From Fen-1258 sp964595365 (GTDB lineage Bacteria; Bacteroidota; Ignavibacteria; Ignavibacteriales; Melioribacteraceae): 8,898 nucleotides of DNA. Where the stretch lies: NCBI GenBank assembly GCA_964595365.1, contig CAZQQC010000124.1, positions 1 to 8,898 of the forward strand, written 5' to 3'. Numbering within the stretch: the stretch's first letter is position 1; every line of letters begins with the position of its first letter. A program made the translations under genes and the position numbers. Below the pieces are notes generated by a model. The model made no database searches and was not told where the DNA came from. It saw only the letters and a program-made list of their open reading frames with translations. Positions 1 to 6,694 of this stretch are shown here, piece after piece.

Positions 1-157
1 CTAAATAATCATTGCCAACAAAATTTCGAATTTGAGTATCCAGTCTATCGCTATAACCGAGCCATACAAAAAGCACGAGCAGAACGAACGAGATAATCGT
101 TTCGACAATGCCAACAGCAAGTTTTATGTTGTTATATTTTTTCGCTTCCGATTTCAT
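1..157 (-). CDS. M48/Ste24-like membrane metallopeptidase, N-terminal fragment
   Basis: Partial gene running off the left edge; only the first 52 codons are present, read from an ATG at 155-157. The peptide starts MKSEAKKYNNIKLAVG, then has a hydrophobic span at about residues 19-34 (ending LLVLFVWLGY), then a polar stretch SDRLDTQIRNFVGNDYL. A short charged head with a K-Y-N-x-I-K-L motif followed by one membrane helix resembles the N-terminus of bacterial CAAX-protease-like M48 (Ste24) proteins, which are multi-span membrane zinc proteases. The HExxH zinc motif would lie outside the window, so the family call is recognition of the N-terminus only. It follows batE in the same direction after a 99-base gap, so it may be read through from the bat operon or have its own promoter. 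There is no clear Shine-Dalgarno sequence before the ATG. Being a coding region is fairly sure; the family is moderately sure. Confidence 0.6.
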   Translation of the reverse strand, partial: MKSEAKKYNNIKLAVGIVETIISFVLLVLFVWLGYSDRLDTQIRNFVGNDYL

Positions 158-158
158 C

Positions 159-174
159 AAAAATTATAATTTTT
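159..174. promoter_or_regulatory. AT-rich 16-bp palindrome containing a TATAAT hexamer
   Basis: AAAAATTATAATTTTT is a perfect palindrome directly in front of the M48-like start codon. Read on the minus strand it contains an exact TATAAT at 163-168, five bases before the ATG. If this is a -10 box, transcription would start at or within a few bases of the ATG and give a leaderless message. No convincing -35 hexamer lies 16-18 bases upstream. In such AT-rich DNA the match may be chance, so this is a weak candidate. Confidence 0.25.
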
Positions 175-177
175 TAT

Positions 178-214
178 CCGGTTAAAGAAACTATGTACCA
201 ATAAATTTTACCGG
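178..214 (-). repeat. Imperfect inverted repeat after batE
   Basis: CCGGTTAAA (178-186) and TTTACCGG (207-214) can pair as an 8-bp stem with one bulged T and a 20-base loop. It sits in the batE/M48 gap, where a terminator might be expected. No uridine run follows the stem in the direction of transcription; the next bases are an A-run. It therefore does not qualify as an intrinsic terminator and could be a weak transcript-end or processing structure, or chance. Confidence 0.25.
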
Positions 215-256
215 CGGAACTGTAACTTTAATTTCTTTCGGACTCTATCATTAAAT

Positions 257-1024
257 TTAGATTTGACCTAATGAATTTCGTTCCACCCATCCAACTTTGC
301 CATCAACCAGACGGATTTTATCCCAATTGCCCACGTGATCTTCGATTGTAAACCTGATTCCTTCGTGAATTACGAAAGCATCATTGCTTCTGGAATCGGG
401 AGAAACTTTAACCGTATAGTTCGGCGAAAGAAGAATTCCGTAGTTAGTTGATGCCTCTCTGTTAATTCTTGCAAACAGAAAAACACTTATGAGAATTAAA
501 ACTGCGAGAGACAAAGAACTGGTTATAAATGCAATCCTTTGAAGGATGGCTTTTCTAATCAATAGATAGACACCAACACCCGCTATCAGAATAAAATAGA
601 ACACAATTACGAGCACAGACCAACCGGTAATTGTGAGCAATGTAACAATTCCTTCCCACCACGAGATGATAAATAGCTTCGGTACTTCGGAAATTTTGTC
701 TACCGTTCTCGAATTTGCGATTCGCAAATTATATGTTAAGTCATCATCGTTCGGATCCAGCTTCAAACCTTTCTCGTAATTGTAAATTGCATAGCCAAGT
801 TTTCCGGTTCTAAAATAGGCATTGCCCAGATTAAAATAGAGCGGACCGCTTTCGTACCCTTGAGATAAAATTTTATGATATGATTGGATTGCACTTTCGT
901 ATTGTCCTTCTTGATACAACTTATTCGCATTCAGCATAAGCTGATCCGGAGACTGCGCGAACAATCTTCCAGTTAATGAAAACAGAAAAAGAACAATTAG
1001 CACAGCCGCAAATTTTTCTTTCAT
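257..1024 (-). CDS. batE: BatE: TPR / two-span membrane / SH3-like protein
   Basis: 255 residues. A signal peptide is visible (residues 1-24, ending LTGRLFAQ), followed by TPR repeats (about 27-100, with YFNLGNAYFRTGKLGYAIYNYE as the clearest unit and the helper motif KLDPNDDDLTYNLRIA). Two membrane helices follow at about 133-156 and 163-186, then a C-terminal SH3-like domain at about 193-252 (VKVSPDSRSNDAF...GIRF...WDKIRLVDGKVGWVERNSLG). This order, TPR then two spans then bacterial SH3, is that of BatE. The basic loop between the spans (IRKAILQR) puts TPR and SH3 parts on the periplasmic side. The start ATG overlaps the batD stop in an ATGA arrangement (1021-1024), so translation is probably coupled; the region upstream has only a weak GGGAAAG-like ribosome binding site. 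It is the last bat gene. The molecular role is unknown; SH3 domains of this type often bind peptidoglycan or proteins. Confidence 0.9.
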   Translation of the reverse strand: MKEKFAAVLIVLFLFSLTGRLFAQSPDQLMLNANKLYQEGQYESAIQSYHKILSQGYESGPLYFNLGNAYFRTGKLGYAIYNYEKGLKLDPNDDDLTYNLRIANSRTVDKISEVPKLFIISWWEGIVTLLTITGWSVLVIVFYFILIAGVGVYLLIRKAILQRIAFITSSLSLAVLILISVFLFARINREASTNYGILLSPNYTVKVSPDSRSNDAFVIHEGIRFTIEDHVGNWDKIRLVDGKVGWVERNSLGQI

Positions 1025-2859
1025 CGTTTCTTTCCCGTATCAATTGACGAATCAAGTTCTACAATCACTTTAACGGCTTCATCATAAATTTCATGTGCAG
1101 ATGCCGAAGTTTCACCTTGAGGCGCGAATCGAACATACTCACATTTTTCGGCTATGTGTTTTAGACGCTCGATCAACTCACGGCTTAAATTTTTAGATGT
1201 TAATTCATTCACGGCGCCGTCAAGTGTAAATTCAGATTTTTGAATTGCAAGCTTGTCTTCAAGATAACCGAACAGCGCTAACGATAGCTCGGAATAAAAT
1301 TCTGAAATCTTTTTCTTATCCAGAGCAGTTTTAGAAAGTTTTAATCTTTTGCGTGCCGACTTCTCTGCTTTCTGATACCGCAACAGCCGAACGTTTCCGT
1401 AAAATTTATCCTGCCGTTTCTTAAAACTGACAGCTCCAATCAATCCTAAGAAAGGAACAATAACGGAAATCCAAAACCAGGGCTTGATAAATGAAATTTC
1501 GTGTTGCGGTTCAAGCTTAAAGTCCGATGTTTTAATATACCTGATATCTTCGCTGAGAAGTCTTACATCTTCTTTAGAAAAATTTTGAGAGGCAACGCTG
1601 CTGCCTCCGGCTCCCTGACGAACATTGATCTTAAACGACTGTGTTTTCAGCGTAACATATCTTTTGCTAGACGGATTGTAGTAAGTAAATTCAACCGGAG
1701 GAATTTCTTTTTCACCCGCTGAACGGGGAACGATTAAATAGTCGACAATTTTTTGACCCGAGATAACGCTGCTGCGATTAATATTATCTATTGTTTTGGG
1801 TTCATACTTATCGAATCCAGCAGGTAATTGTGGCTCCGGCATTTTGAGAAGTTTGATATTTCCATTTCCGCCAATTGTTAATCGAAGTGTTAGGCTCTCG
1901 TTTGTAACAACATCTTTTTTGTCGAGATCGGCTTTCAATGTAAAGTTTCCTACCGCGCCAGAGAACTGGGGCGGTGCATTTGCAGGCAGCGGTTCGACTT
2001 CAACTTTAATTGTGTTGGACTTTGCCTGATAATTTACCGTTTCTGTTCTGCCGAAAAATGAATCGTTGAAGAACTCATCAAAAACATCGTTGCCGTTTTT
2101 TTTCTTCTTGACAATTACCGGTATATTTAGTTCGAAAGGAGTAACCGAGAGCGTCCCCGTTTTGGATGGAAATAGAGCAGCTTGTTTAATCGCAGCAACC
2201 CGGTAACGTTCTCCCTTATACATTCCGATTTGAAAATTTATGTTCTGAACCGGTCCGAGTTCTTCAGCCCAAAATCCTTCGTACGATGGCAACTTTGTTA
2301 TCTGCGGCGAAGCAATATTTAACTTCGTGTACAACTTATATGTAACCGTAATTTGTTCTCCGAGCGCAGCTTTTGTTTTGTTAGATTCTGCCAATATGAA
2401 AACATTTTTTCCGAGTTCCTGCTGGGAGTAGCCGCCGTTACTTTCTTTCTGCTGCTGTGGTGTCCCTTTTTCAACTTTGATCTTAAGCGGATTTGTGTTG
2501 TAAGTTTTCCCGCTGTAAACAACCGATGCAAATCCGATTGAATACTCGCCGGTGTTTGTCGGTTGTAAAATATAAGAATAAGTTATCGATCCGGAAACTT
2601 TACCGTTTATGATTTGCATGCTCGATGATTGGTTGGGACCGCTAAGGATCCTGAATCCGTTAAACGCGGGAGGTCTAAAATTACTAAGCCCGTTAACATC
2701 CGATCCGTCAAAGGTAAAGTAAATCTGAAATTGATCGTACAGACCGACGGTTGTTTTATCTACCGTGGCAGAAAACCTTTGCGCGTGGGCAGACGCCCAT
2801 GAAAAAACAGTTAAGAGAATTATAGTTGAAAATATTTTTCGAAGAATATTCATTATCAT
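1021..2859 (-). CDS. batD: BatD: large Ig-like membrane protein
   Basis: 612 residues. A signal peptide (about 1-27, ending WASAHAQ) leads into a long beta-rich extracytoplasmic region to about residue 450, which looks like several Ig-like domains. Family landmarks are the N-terminal RFSATVDKTTVGLYDQFQI, the central YEGFWAEELGP (about 193-203) and FSGAVGNFTLKADLDK (about 299-314). A membrane helix at about 461-479 (WFWISVIVPFLGLIGAV) is followed by a basic linker and a cytosolic helical domain (about 500-605) with FYSELSLALFGYLEDKL and EKCEYVRFAP. Length and order fit BatD. Two ATG codons, at 2859 and 2853, could start it; neither has a good Shine-Dalgarno sequence, and the true start may be six bases further in. 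It is separated from batC by 79 bases and overlaps batE by four. Its likely role is a periplasmic scaffold for the BatA/BatB vWA proteins; this is inference from domain type and context. Confidence 0.92.
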   Translation of the reverse strand: MIMNILRKIFSTIILLTVFSWASAHAQRFSATVDKTTVGLYDQFQIYFTFDGSDVNGLSNFRPPAFNGFRILSGPNQSSSMQIINGKVSGSITYSYILQPTNTGEYSIGFASVVYSGKTYNTNPLKIKVEKGTPQQQKESNGGYSQQELGKNVFILAESNKTKAALGEQITVTYKLYTKLNIASPQITKLPSYEGFWAEELGPVQNINFQIGMYKGERYRVAAIKQAALFPSKTGTLSVTPFELNIPVIVKKKKNGNDVFDEFFNDSFFGRTETVNYQAKSNTIKVEVEPLPANAPPQFSGAVGNFTLKADLDKKDVVTNESLTLRLTIGGNGNIKLLKMPEPQLPAGFDKYEPKTIDNINRSSVISGQKIVDYLIVPRSAGEKEIPPVEFTYYNPSSKRYVTLKTQSFKINVRQGAGGSSVASQNFSKEDVRLLSEDIRYIKTSDFKLEPQHEISFIKPWFWISVIVPFLGLIGAVSFKKRQDKFYGNVRLLRYQKAEKSARKRLKLSKTALDKKKISEFYSELSLALFGYLEDKLAIQKSEFTLDGAVNELTSKNLSRELIERLKHIAEKCEYVRFAPQGETSASAHEIYDEAVKVIVELDSSIDTGKKR

Positions 2860-2870
2860 GTTTGTTTATA

Positions 2871-2898
2871 AAATTACCGGCGTCAAATTACAAATAAC
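2871..2898 (-). repeat. Weak heptad repeat in the batC/batD spacer
   Basis: On the plus strand, in consecutive 7-base steps: AAATTAC (2871-2877), CGGCGTC (2878-2884), AAATTAC (2885-2891), AAATAAC (2892-2898). Two units are identical 14 bases apart and a third differs by one base; the second unit is unrelated. It lies between the batC stop and the batD start. By itself this would be unremarkable in AT-rich DNA; it is listed because the other two spacers of the operon have stronger 7-base periodicity. Confidence 0.45.
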
Positions 2899-2938
2899 TT
2901 TTGTTACTGTGTTCGTAATCGTTTGTCAAAAACACTTC

Positions 2939-3631
2939 TCACCAGTCTTTATCCGTAGCAACTGGTTTGCCTTTCATCTTTCTTAACTTCTTCTGGAGAT
3001 CGGCTTCGTTGTTTTTTAGGGCATCCAGAATCCTCTGAGCTTCCTGCTTGGATATCTGATTCTTCTGCTGCTGTTGCTGATTCTGCTTGTCTCTGTTTTT
3101 GTCTTTTTGATCCCGGTTGTTCTGCTGATTCTGGTTATTCTGCTCATCCTTGTTTTTATCTTTATTCTGATCTTTATTGTTTTTTTGATGCTGCTGATTT
3201 TGTTTCAGCATATTCAACGCATAAGAAAGATTGTATTTCGTATCCTCATCTTTGGGATTTAACTTTAACGATTTAGCGTAAGCACCCAGACTTTCTTTAA
3301 CCTTCTGCGACTTTAACAAGGAGTTGCCGATGTTATGATAAACTTTAGCCTCCTCTTCTTTGCCCTTTGTAAACTGCAAAGAGTTTTTATATGCCTGAAG
3401 CGCTTCGTCATATCTGCCTTGCTTGTAATATGCATCGCCCAAATTGAAATGACCATGAAACATTTTGTTATCTTTTTCCAAACCCTTTTTGAATTTCACT
3501 TCGGCATCAGTATACTTTTTATCTTCATAGAGACTGACCCCGTCGTTGACCAAACTTCTTTTCGATTGAGCATTTACATTCAGAACAAAAATTTGTGAAG
3601 CAATTACCAGTGCGAAGAATATTTTTTTCAT
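2939..3631 (-). CDS. batC: BatC: secreted TPR protein with low-complexity tail
   Basis: 230 residues from the ATG at 3629-3631. This start is preferred over an ATG at 3709 because it is preceded by a strong GGAGG eight bases upstream, lies one base after the batB stop, and begins a normal signal peptide (MKKIFFALVIASQ...NVNAQ, cleavage near residue 22). Three TPR-type repeats follow: about 26-53 (GVSLYEDKKYTDAEVKFKKGL), 58-90 (FHGHFNLGDAYYKQGRYDEALQAYK) and 97-130 (VYHNIGNSLLKSQKVKESLGAYAKSLKLNP). Residues 144-193 are a Q/N/K/D-rich linker, then comes a charged helix (QEAQRILDALKNNEADLQKKLRKMKG) typical of BatC C-termini. There is no membrane span, so the protein should be periplasmic, where it may act as an adaptor for BatA/BatB through its TPR groove; that role is inferred. 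Confidence 0.92.
   Translation of the reverse strand: MKKIFFALVIASQIFVLNVNAQSKRSLVNDGVSLYEDKKYTDAEVKFKKGLEKDNKMFHGHFNLGDAYYKQGRYDEALQAYKNSLQFTKGKEEEAKVYHNIGNSLLKSQKVKESLGAYAKSLKLNPKDEDTKYNLSYALNMLKQNQQHQKNNKDQNKDKNKDEQNNQNQQNNRDQKDKNRDKQNQQQQQKNQISKQEAQRILDALKNNEADLQKKLRKMKGKPVATDKDW
3053..3202 (-). repeat. batC: Low-complexity Q/N/K/D coding tract in batC
   Basis: This stretch encodes residues 144-193 of BatC, composed almost only of Gln, Asn, Lys and Asp, with runs such as NKDQNKDKNKDEQNNQNQQNN. The DNA is a degenerate mixture of CAG/CAA, AAC/AAT and AAA/AAG codons rather than an exact tandem repeat. It separates the TPR domain from the conserved C-terminal helix and is probably a flexible hydrophilic linker. 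Its opposite strand gives a misleading Leu/Ile/Val-rich open frame. Confidence 0.8.
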
Positions 3632-3632
3632 T

Positions 3633-4676
3633 TCAAATTCCTCCTTCGCGAAGTTTTTCAAATTTTGAAAGCAATCTGGATTTATTGGACGAAATAAAAA
3701 ATTCGGCAATCAAAATCATTATCGCGGGAATTAGAAGATAATAAAACCTGTCTTCGTAATCGCTAATTCTTTTAGAACCGTATTCCGTCTGTTGAATTTT
3801 TGCGAGGTCTTTATAAATCAGATCGAGTTCATCCTGCGAGTTGCTGCCGCGGTAATATTTCCCGTTAGCTTTATCGGTGATCGATCGCAGCGTTACTTCA
3901 TCAAGTTTTGTCAGTACAATGTTTCCTTCGTTATCCTTTTTGTAACCGATTTGCTTGCCGGAATCATCGTAAACCGGTATCGGAACGCCTGTGGGGGAAC
4001 CCAGACCGATTGCGTAAACTGCAACTTCTTTCGAGTTTGCCTCGCCGACTGCAGTATCAATATTTCCTTCGTGATCTTCGCCGTCAGTAATCAGCACGAT
4101 AACTTTTTTTGTGTAGTCATCATACCGGAACGATTTTAACGCAAGATCGAGAGCGGGACCGATTGCAGTACCTGCTTGAGGAACCGTGCTAAAATCGACA
4201 GCATTCAAAAATAAATTTGCCGCCGAATAATCCGAAGTGAGCGGAAACTGAATATAAGCCTCGCCGGCAAAAACAATGAGACCTATTCTATCTCCCTGAA
4301 GTTTCTGAATTAAGTTTGCAATTTCAAATTTCGCTTTTTCAATACGGCTCGGTTTTATATCTTCCGCAGCCATACTTCTCGAAACATCCAATAAAATGTA
4401 AACATCAATTCCTATTTGTTTCACATCTTCAACCCTGGTACCTATTTGCGGATTTGCAACCGCTACAATTATTAACGTCATTGCAAATATCGACATTGCA
4501 AATTTGATCGGCGATTTCAATTTACTTCTTAACGGAAATAAAACTTCGTGAAGCTTTGTATCGGCAAATTTTTCAAGCAGTTTATTCTGTTTTTTCTGGG
4601 TGAACCAGAACAAAAAGATAAGCAGTGGTATCAGCCAGAGCAAGTAAAGATATTCGCTATTCGCAAATCGGATCAA
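3633..4676 (-). CDS. batB: BatB: membrane-anchored vWA-domain protein
   Basis: 347 residues. Two N-terminal membrane helices (about 9-25 and 59-74) are followed by a von Willebrand factor A domain (about 88-285) and a C-terminal helix (about 310-328). The metal-ion site (MIDAS) is complete: DVSRS at Asp97/Ser99/Ser101, Thr170 in AGTAIGPAL, and Asp198 in ITDGEDHEG. DVSRSM and DHEG are usual for BatB, against DISGSM and NNAG in BatA. Basic residues between helices 1 and 2 place the vWA domain in the periplasm. The start is a TTG at 4674-4676: no ATG or GTG occurs in frame between the upstream stop (4710-4712) and this point, and MIRFANSEYLYLLWLIPLL matches the usual BatB beginning. The last codons (Arg-Glu-Gly-Gly-Ile) contain the ribosome binding site of batC. 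Partner of BatA; metal-dependent protein binding is the probable activity. Confidence 0.93.
   Translation of the reverse strand: MIRFANSEYLYLLWLIPLLIFLFWFTQKKQNKLLEKFADTKLHEVLFPLRSKLKSPIKFAMSIFAMTLIIVAVANPQIGTRVEDVKQIGIDVYILLDVSRSMAAEDIKPSRIEKAKFEIANLIQKLQGDRIGLIVFAGEAYIQFPLTSDYSAANLFLNAVDFSTVPQAGTAIGPALDLALKSFRYDDYTKKVIVLITDGEDHEGNIDTAVGEANSKEVAVYAIGLGSPTGVPIPVYDDSGKQIGYKKDNEGNIVLTKLDEVTLRSITDKANGKYYRGSNSQDELDLIYKDLAKIQQTEYGSKRISDYEDRFYYLLIPAIMILIAEFFISSNKSRLLSKFEKLREGGI
3640..3644 (-). promoter_or_regulatory. Shine-Dalgarno site of batC, inside batB
   Basis: GGAGG on the minus strand, eight bases before the batC ATG at 3629-3631, and formed by the final Gly-Gly codons of batB. It decides the batC start in favour of 3631 and ties batC translation to the end of batB. 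Confidence 0.8.
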
Positions 4677-4713
4677 TTCCGTTACCCAATAATTTGATAA
4701 TAATCTTTTCTAA

Positions 4714-4748
4714 AATTTCTAATTCTCAATTCGCAATTTTCAATTGCT
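4714..4748 (-). repeat. Strict heptad AATT array between batA and batB
   Basis: Five consecutive 7-base units each begin with AATT on the plus strand: AATTTCT (4714-4720), AATTCTC (4721-4727), AATTCGC (4728-4734), AATTTTC (4735-4741), AATTGCT (4742-4748). The period is exact while the last three bases of each unit vary. The array begins one base after the batA stop codon (4750-4752) in the direction of transcription and fills half of the 73-base gap to batB. It is non-coding as far as can be seen. Similar degenerate heptanucleotide arrays are known in some bacterial genomes between genes; their function is not established. Confidence 0.8.
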
Positions 4749-4749
4749 T

Positions 4750-5745
4750 CTACGGTAATTTTCTCAAATAAGTTCTTGATAAGCCGACTTCGGCAAACAA
4801 TAGGAACAAACCGGTGAATGCCCAGCCGTAAAAAAGTTCTTTTGCATTTCTGTACGACGTAACCTCTACGCGTGTTTTTTCCAAACGGTCTATCTCGTTG
4901 TAAATTTCTTCCAGCTTCCTGTTGTTAGTTGCACGGAAATATTTTCCGCCGGTGATGTTCGAAATTTGCTGCAGAAGATTTTCATCTATCTCAACCGGTA
5001 TCATTTGGTAACGAATTCCAAATGGTGTTTGAAACGGATAAGGTGCTTCGCCAATGGTTCCAACACCAACGGTATAAATTCTTATTCCAAATTTTTGGGC
5101 AATTTGTGCTGCGGTTAGGGGGTCGATCTCGCCGGCGTTATTTACACCGTCGGTAAGCAAAATCATAACTTTACTTTTTGACTTGCTGTCTTTAAGTCTG
5201 TTAACACCGTTTGCAATAGCGTTTCCTATTGCAGTTCCATCGTCAATCATTCCGCTGCGAACCTGCTTTAACAAATTTCTCAGAACATTGTAATCGATTG
5301 TGAGAGGACATTGCGTAAAAGCATTCTGCGAAAAAATCACGAGGCCGATTCTGTCGTTAATTCTTCCGGCAATAAAATCGTCAATAACTTTTTTTGCCGC
5401 TTCGATCCGGTTCGGCTTCAAATCTTCTGAAAGCATACTGCCCGAAATATCGAGTACCATTGCAATATCTATTCCTTCGGTGTACATGTTCTGTCCGCTC
5501 GAATAACTTTGCGGTCTTGCAGCAGCAATAATGAAAAACATAATTGCCGCCAGCCTTAGCCACAACGGAAGGTTTGCAAATTTTTCTTTCAATGTTCTAG
5601 GGGCGCTTCCGAAAATTTGCAAAGAAGAATAAGTAAAATTCGGCGAAACTCGATCACGTTTTTTCCAGTACCAGTAGCCAAGCAGAGGTATAAGAAGCAA
5701 AAACCAGAGCATAAACGGATATGCAAACGTTACGTCACTTGCCAT
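4750..5745 (-). CDS. batA: BatA: membrane-anchored vWA-domain protein
   Basis: 331 residues. Membrane helices at about 9-27 and 61-76 precede a von Willebrand factor A domain (about 90-285); a third helix lies at about 308-325 and is followed by a short basic tail. The MIDAS site is intact: DISGS at Asp99/Ser101/Ser103, Thr171 in DDGTAIGNAI and Asp199 in LLTDGVNNAG. The basic stretch KKRDR after helix 1 and the basic C-terminus predict a periplasmic vWA domain. The N-terminal FAYPFMLWFLLLIPLL and the segment after helix 2, AAARPQ, are typical of Bat vWA proteins. The ATG at 5743-5745 has a GAGGA five bases upstream and overlaps the preceding gene by 11 bases, so translation is probably coupled. 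It likely forms a complex with BatB and is regulated or remodelled by MoxR; the latter is inference from the general MoxR/vWA pairing. Confidence 0.94.
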   Translation of the reverse strand: MASDVTFAYPFMLWFLLLIPLLGYWYWKKRDRVSPNFTYSSLQIFGSAPRTLKEKFANLPLWLRLAAIMFFIIAAARPQSYSSGQNMYTEGIDIAMVLDISGSMLSEDLKPNRIEAAKKVIDDFIAGRINDRIGLVIFSQNAFTQCPLTIDYNVLRNLLKQVRSGMIDDGTAIGNAIANGVNRLKDSKSKSKVMILLTDGVNNAGEIDPLTAAQIAQKFGIRIYTVGVGTIGEAPYPFQTPFGIRYQMIPVEIDENLLQQISNITGGKYFRATNNRKLEEIYNEIDRLEKTRVEVTSYRNAKELFYGWAFTGLFLLFAEVGLSRTYLRKLP

Positions 5746-6694
5746 TGATTTCCTCGCTTATAGCTTGCTGCGGTTCCGGTATAACCGGGATTGTAGCATT
5801 AACAATTTCAAATGCCTGCTGCATCATTTCTTCGTTCACTTTCGGCATTGGTTCAAACTTTGCAAATTTTACCAAATCGGCATTACTGAAAAAATCTTCT
5901 GCTATGTTCTCAACTTTCTTCCCGTCTTGAATATAGCTTAGCACTGCCAGTATTTCAGCCGAAGTCATTTCGAGAGCGCGAAAATTGAAACGGTGTTCAA
6001 AATATTTTCTTACGATGCCGGTTATTTCGGAGTGGTATTGTTTTATGAATCCTTGCTGCCAAAGTTTTTTCTCATCAAGCGCATGTAATTCATCCAAAGC
6101 AATTTCATACGGCTGTATGATAATTTCCGGAGCCGCATTTTCTTTGACTGATCTTTTCTTCCGGTAGTATTTATAAGCATAATAAGTAGCAACAATTAAA
6201 GCGATTGCAAGCAGAACAATTAATATGATCACCAGCCAGTTCAAAGGAAGCTTCATCGGTTCTTTGATGTCTTTGATGTCCTGGTTCGGATTCACCTGAA
6301 TAGTTGTGATAAGAATTGTAACCGGATTGGTCGCCAGAAATTTTTTTGTTGTGTCGCCGCCAACTGTGTATGCAATTTTCAATGACGGAATTGTTACCTG
6401 CGATGAATCGTACTTGGAAAAAATGAAACGATAACGCTTCACAATTTTTGAACCGGTTTGGCTGCTGTCTGTTGGAAGCTGTTCGATAAAATCCAAAACC
6501 TTTACACTGTCTTTTACCGGCGGAAGCTCGATCTTTATGTTTGGGTCGTATTTAAGCTCAAGACTGTATTTAATGTAATCGCCAACTTTATATTTTGTTG
6601 TATCCGTCGTTGCGCTCACAGAAATATTCTGAGCATAAATAAACGATCGGGAAAATAACGCGGTTAGAAAAACAATTCTGAAAAATTTTACCAT
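5735..6694 (-). CDS. BatD-like short Ig-like/one-span membrane protein
   Basis: 319 residues. Signal peptide (1-21, ending SFIYA), a beta-rich Ig-like periplasmic domain (about 24-132, with VSATTDTTKYKVGDYIKYSLEL), a membrane helix (about 151-174) with basic residues after it (YKYYRKKR), and a cytosolic helical domain (about 195-302). The last resembles the cytosolic tail of BatD: QYHSEITGIVRKYFEHRF corresponds to FYSELSLALFGYLEDKL, and NADLVKFAKFEP to CEYVRFAP. A protein of this type commonly lies between DUF58 and batA in Bacteroidota-group bat operons; some are labelled DUF4381-like, and I am not certain of the family. The ATG at 6692-6694 has GAGGG seven bases upstream and overlaps the DUF58 gene by seven bases; the 3' end overlaps batA. 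It may be a membrane adaptor between the cytosolic MoxR/DUF58 proteins and BatA/BatB. No accepted gene symbol is given because none is certain. Confidence 0.85.
   Translation of the reverse strand: MVKFFRIVFLTALFSRSFIYAQNISVSATTDTTKYKVGDYIKYSLELKYDPNIKIELPPVKDSVKVLDFIEQLPTDSSQTGSKIVKRYRFIFSKYDSSQVTIPSLKIAYTVGGDTTKKFLATNPVTILITTIQVNPNQDIKDIKEPMKLPLNWLVIILIVLLAIALIVATYYAYKYYRKKRSVKENAAPEIIIQPYEIALDELHALDEKKLWQQGFIKQYHSEITGIVRKYFEHRFNFRALEMTSAEILAVLSYIQDGKKVENIAEDFFSNADLVKFAKFEPMPKVNEEMMQQAFEIVNATIPVIPEPQQAISEEINGK
5751..5755 (-). promoter_or_regulatory. Shine-Dalgarno site of batA
   Basis: GAGGA on the minus strand, five bases before the batA ATG and inside the last codons (Glu-Glu) of the preceding gene. 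It supports the 5745 start and the 11-base overlap. Confidence 0.7.

Noticed and set aside
178..214. Rho-independent terminator after batE
   Set aside because: The stem has a bulge and a 20-base loop and is not followed directly by a U-run on the transcribed strand; kept only as an inverted repeat.
3074..3262. Plus-strand open frame of 62 codons rich in Leu, Ile and Val, looking like a small membrane protein
   Set aside because: It is the complement of the Q/N/K/D low-complexity tract of batC; Gln/Asn/Lys codons read backwards give Leu/Ile/Val/Phe. It has no independent ribosome binding site.
3632..3709. Longer batC start at 3709 adding 26 residues
   Set aside because: The extension would overlap the end of batB, hides the signal peptide behind a non-secretory leader, and the internal ATG at 3631 has a strong GGAGG at proper distance.
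3792..4139. Plus-strand open frame of 115 codons opposite batB
   Set aside because: It lies antisense within the conserved vWA domain of batB, has no recognisable domain, and its cysteine- and phenylalanine-rich content is typical of a shadow frame.
4714..4748. The AATT heptad array as a CRISPR array or phage attachment site
   Set aside because: Units of 7 bases have no spacer/repeat structure of CRISPR size, no cas or integrase genes are near, and the array is continuous.
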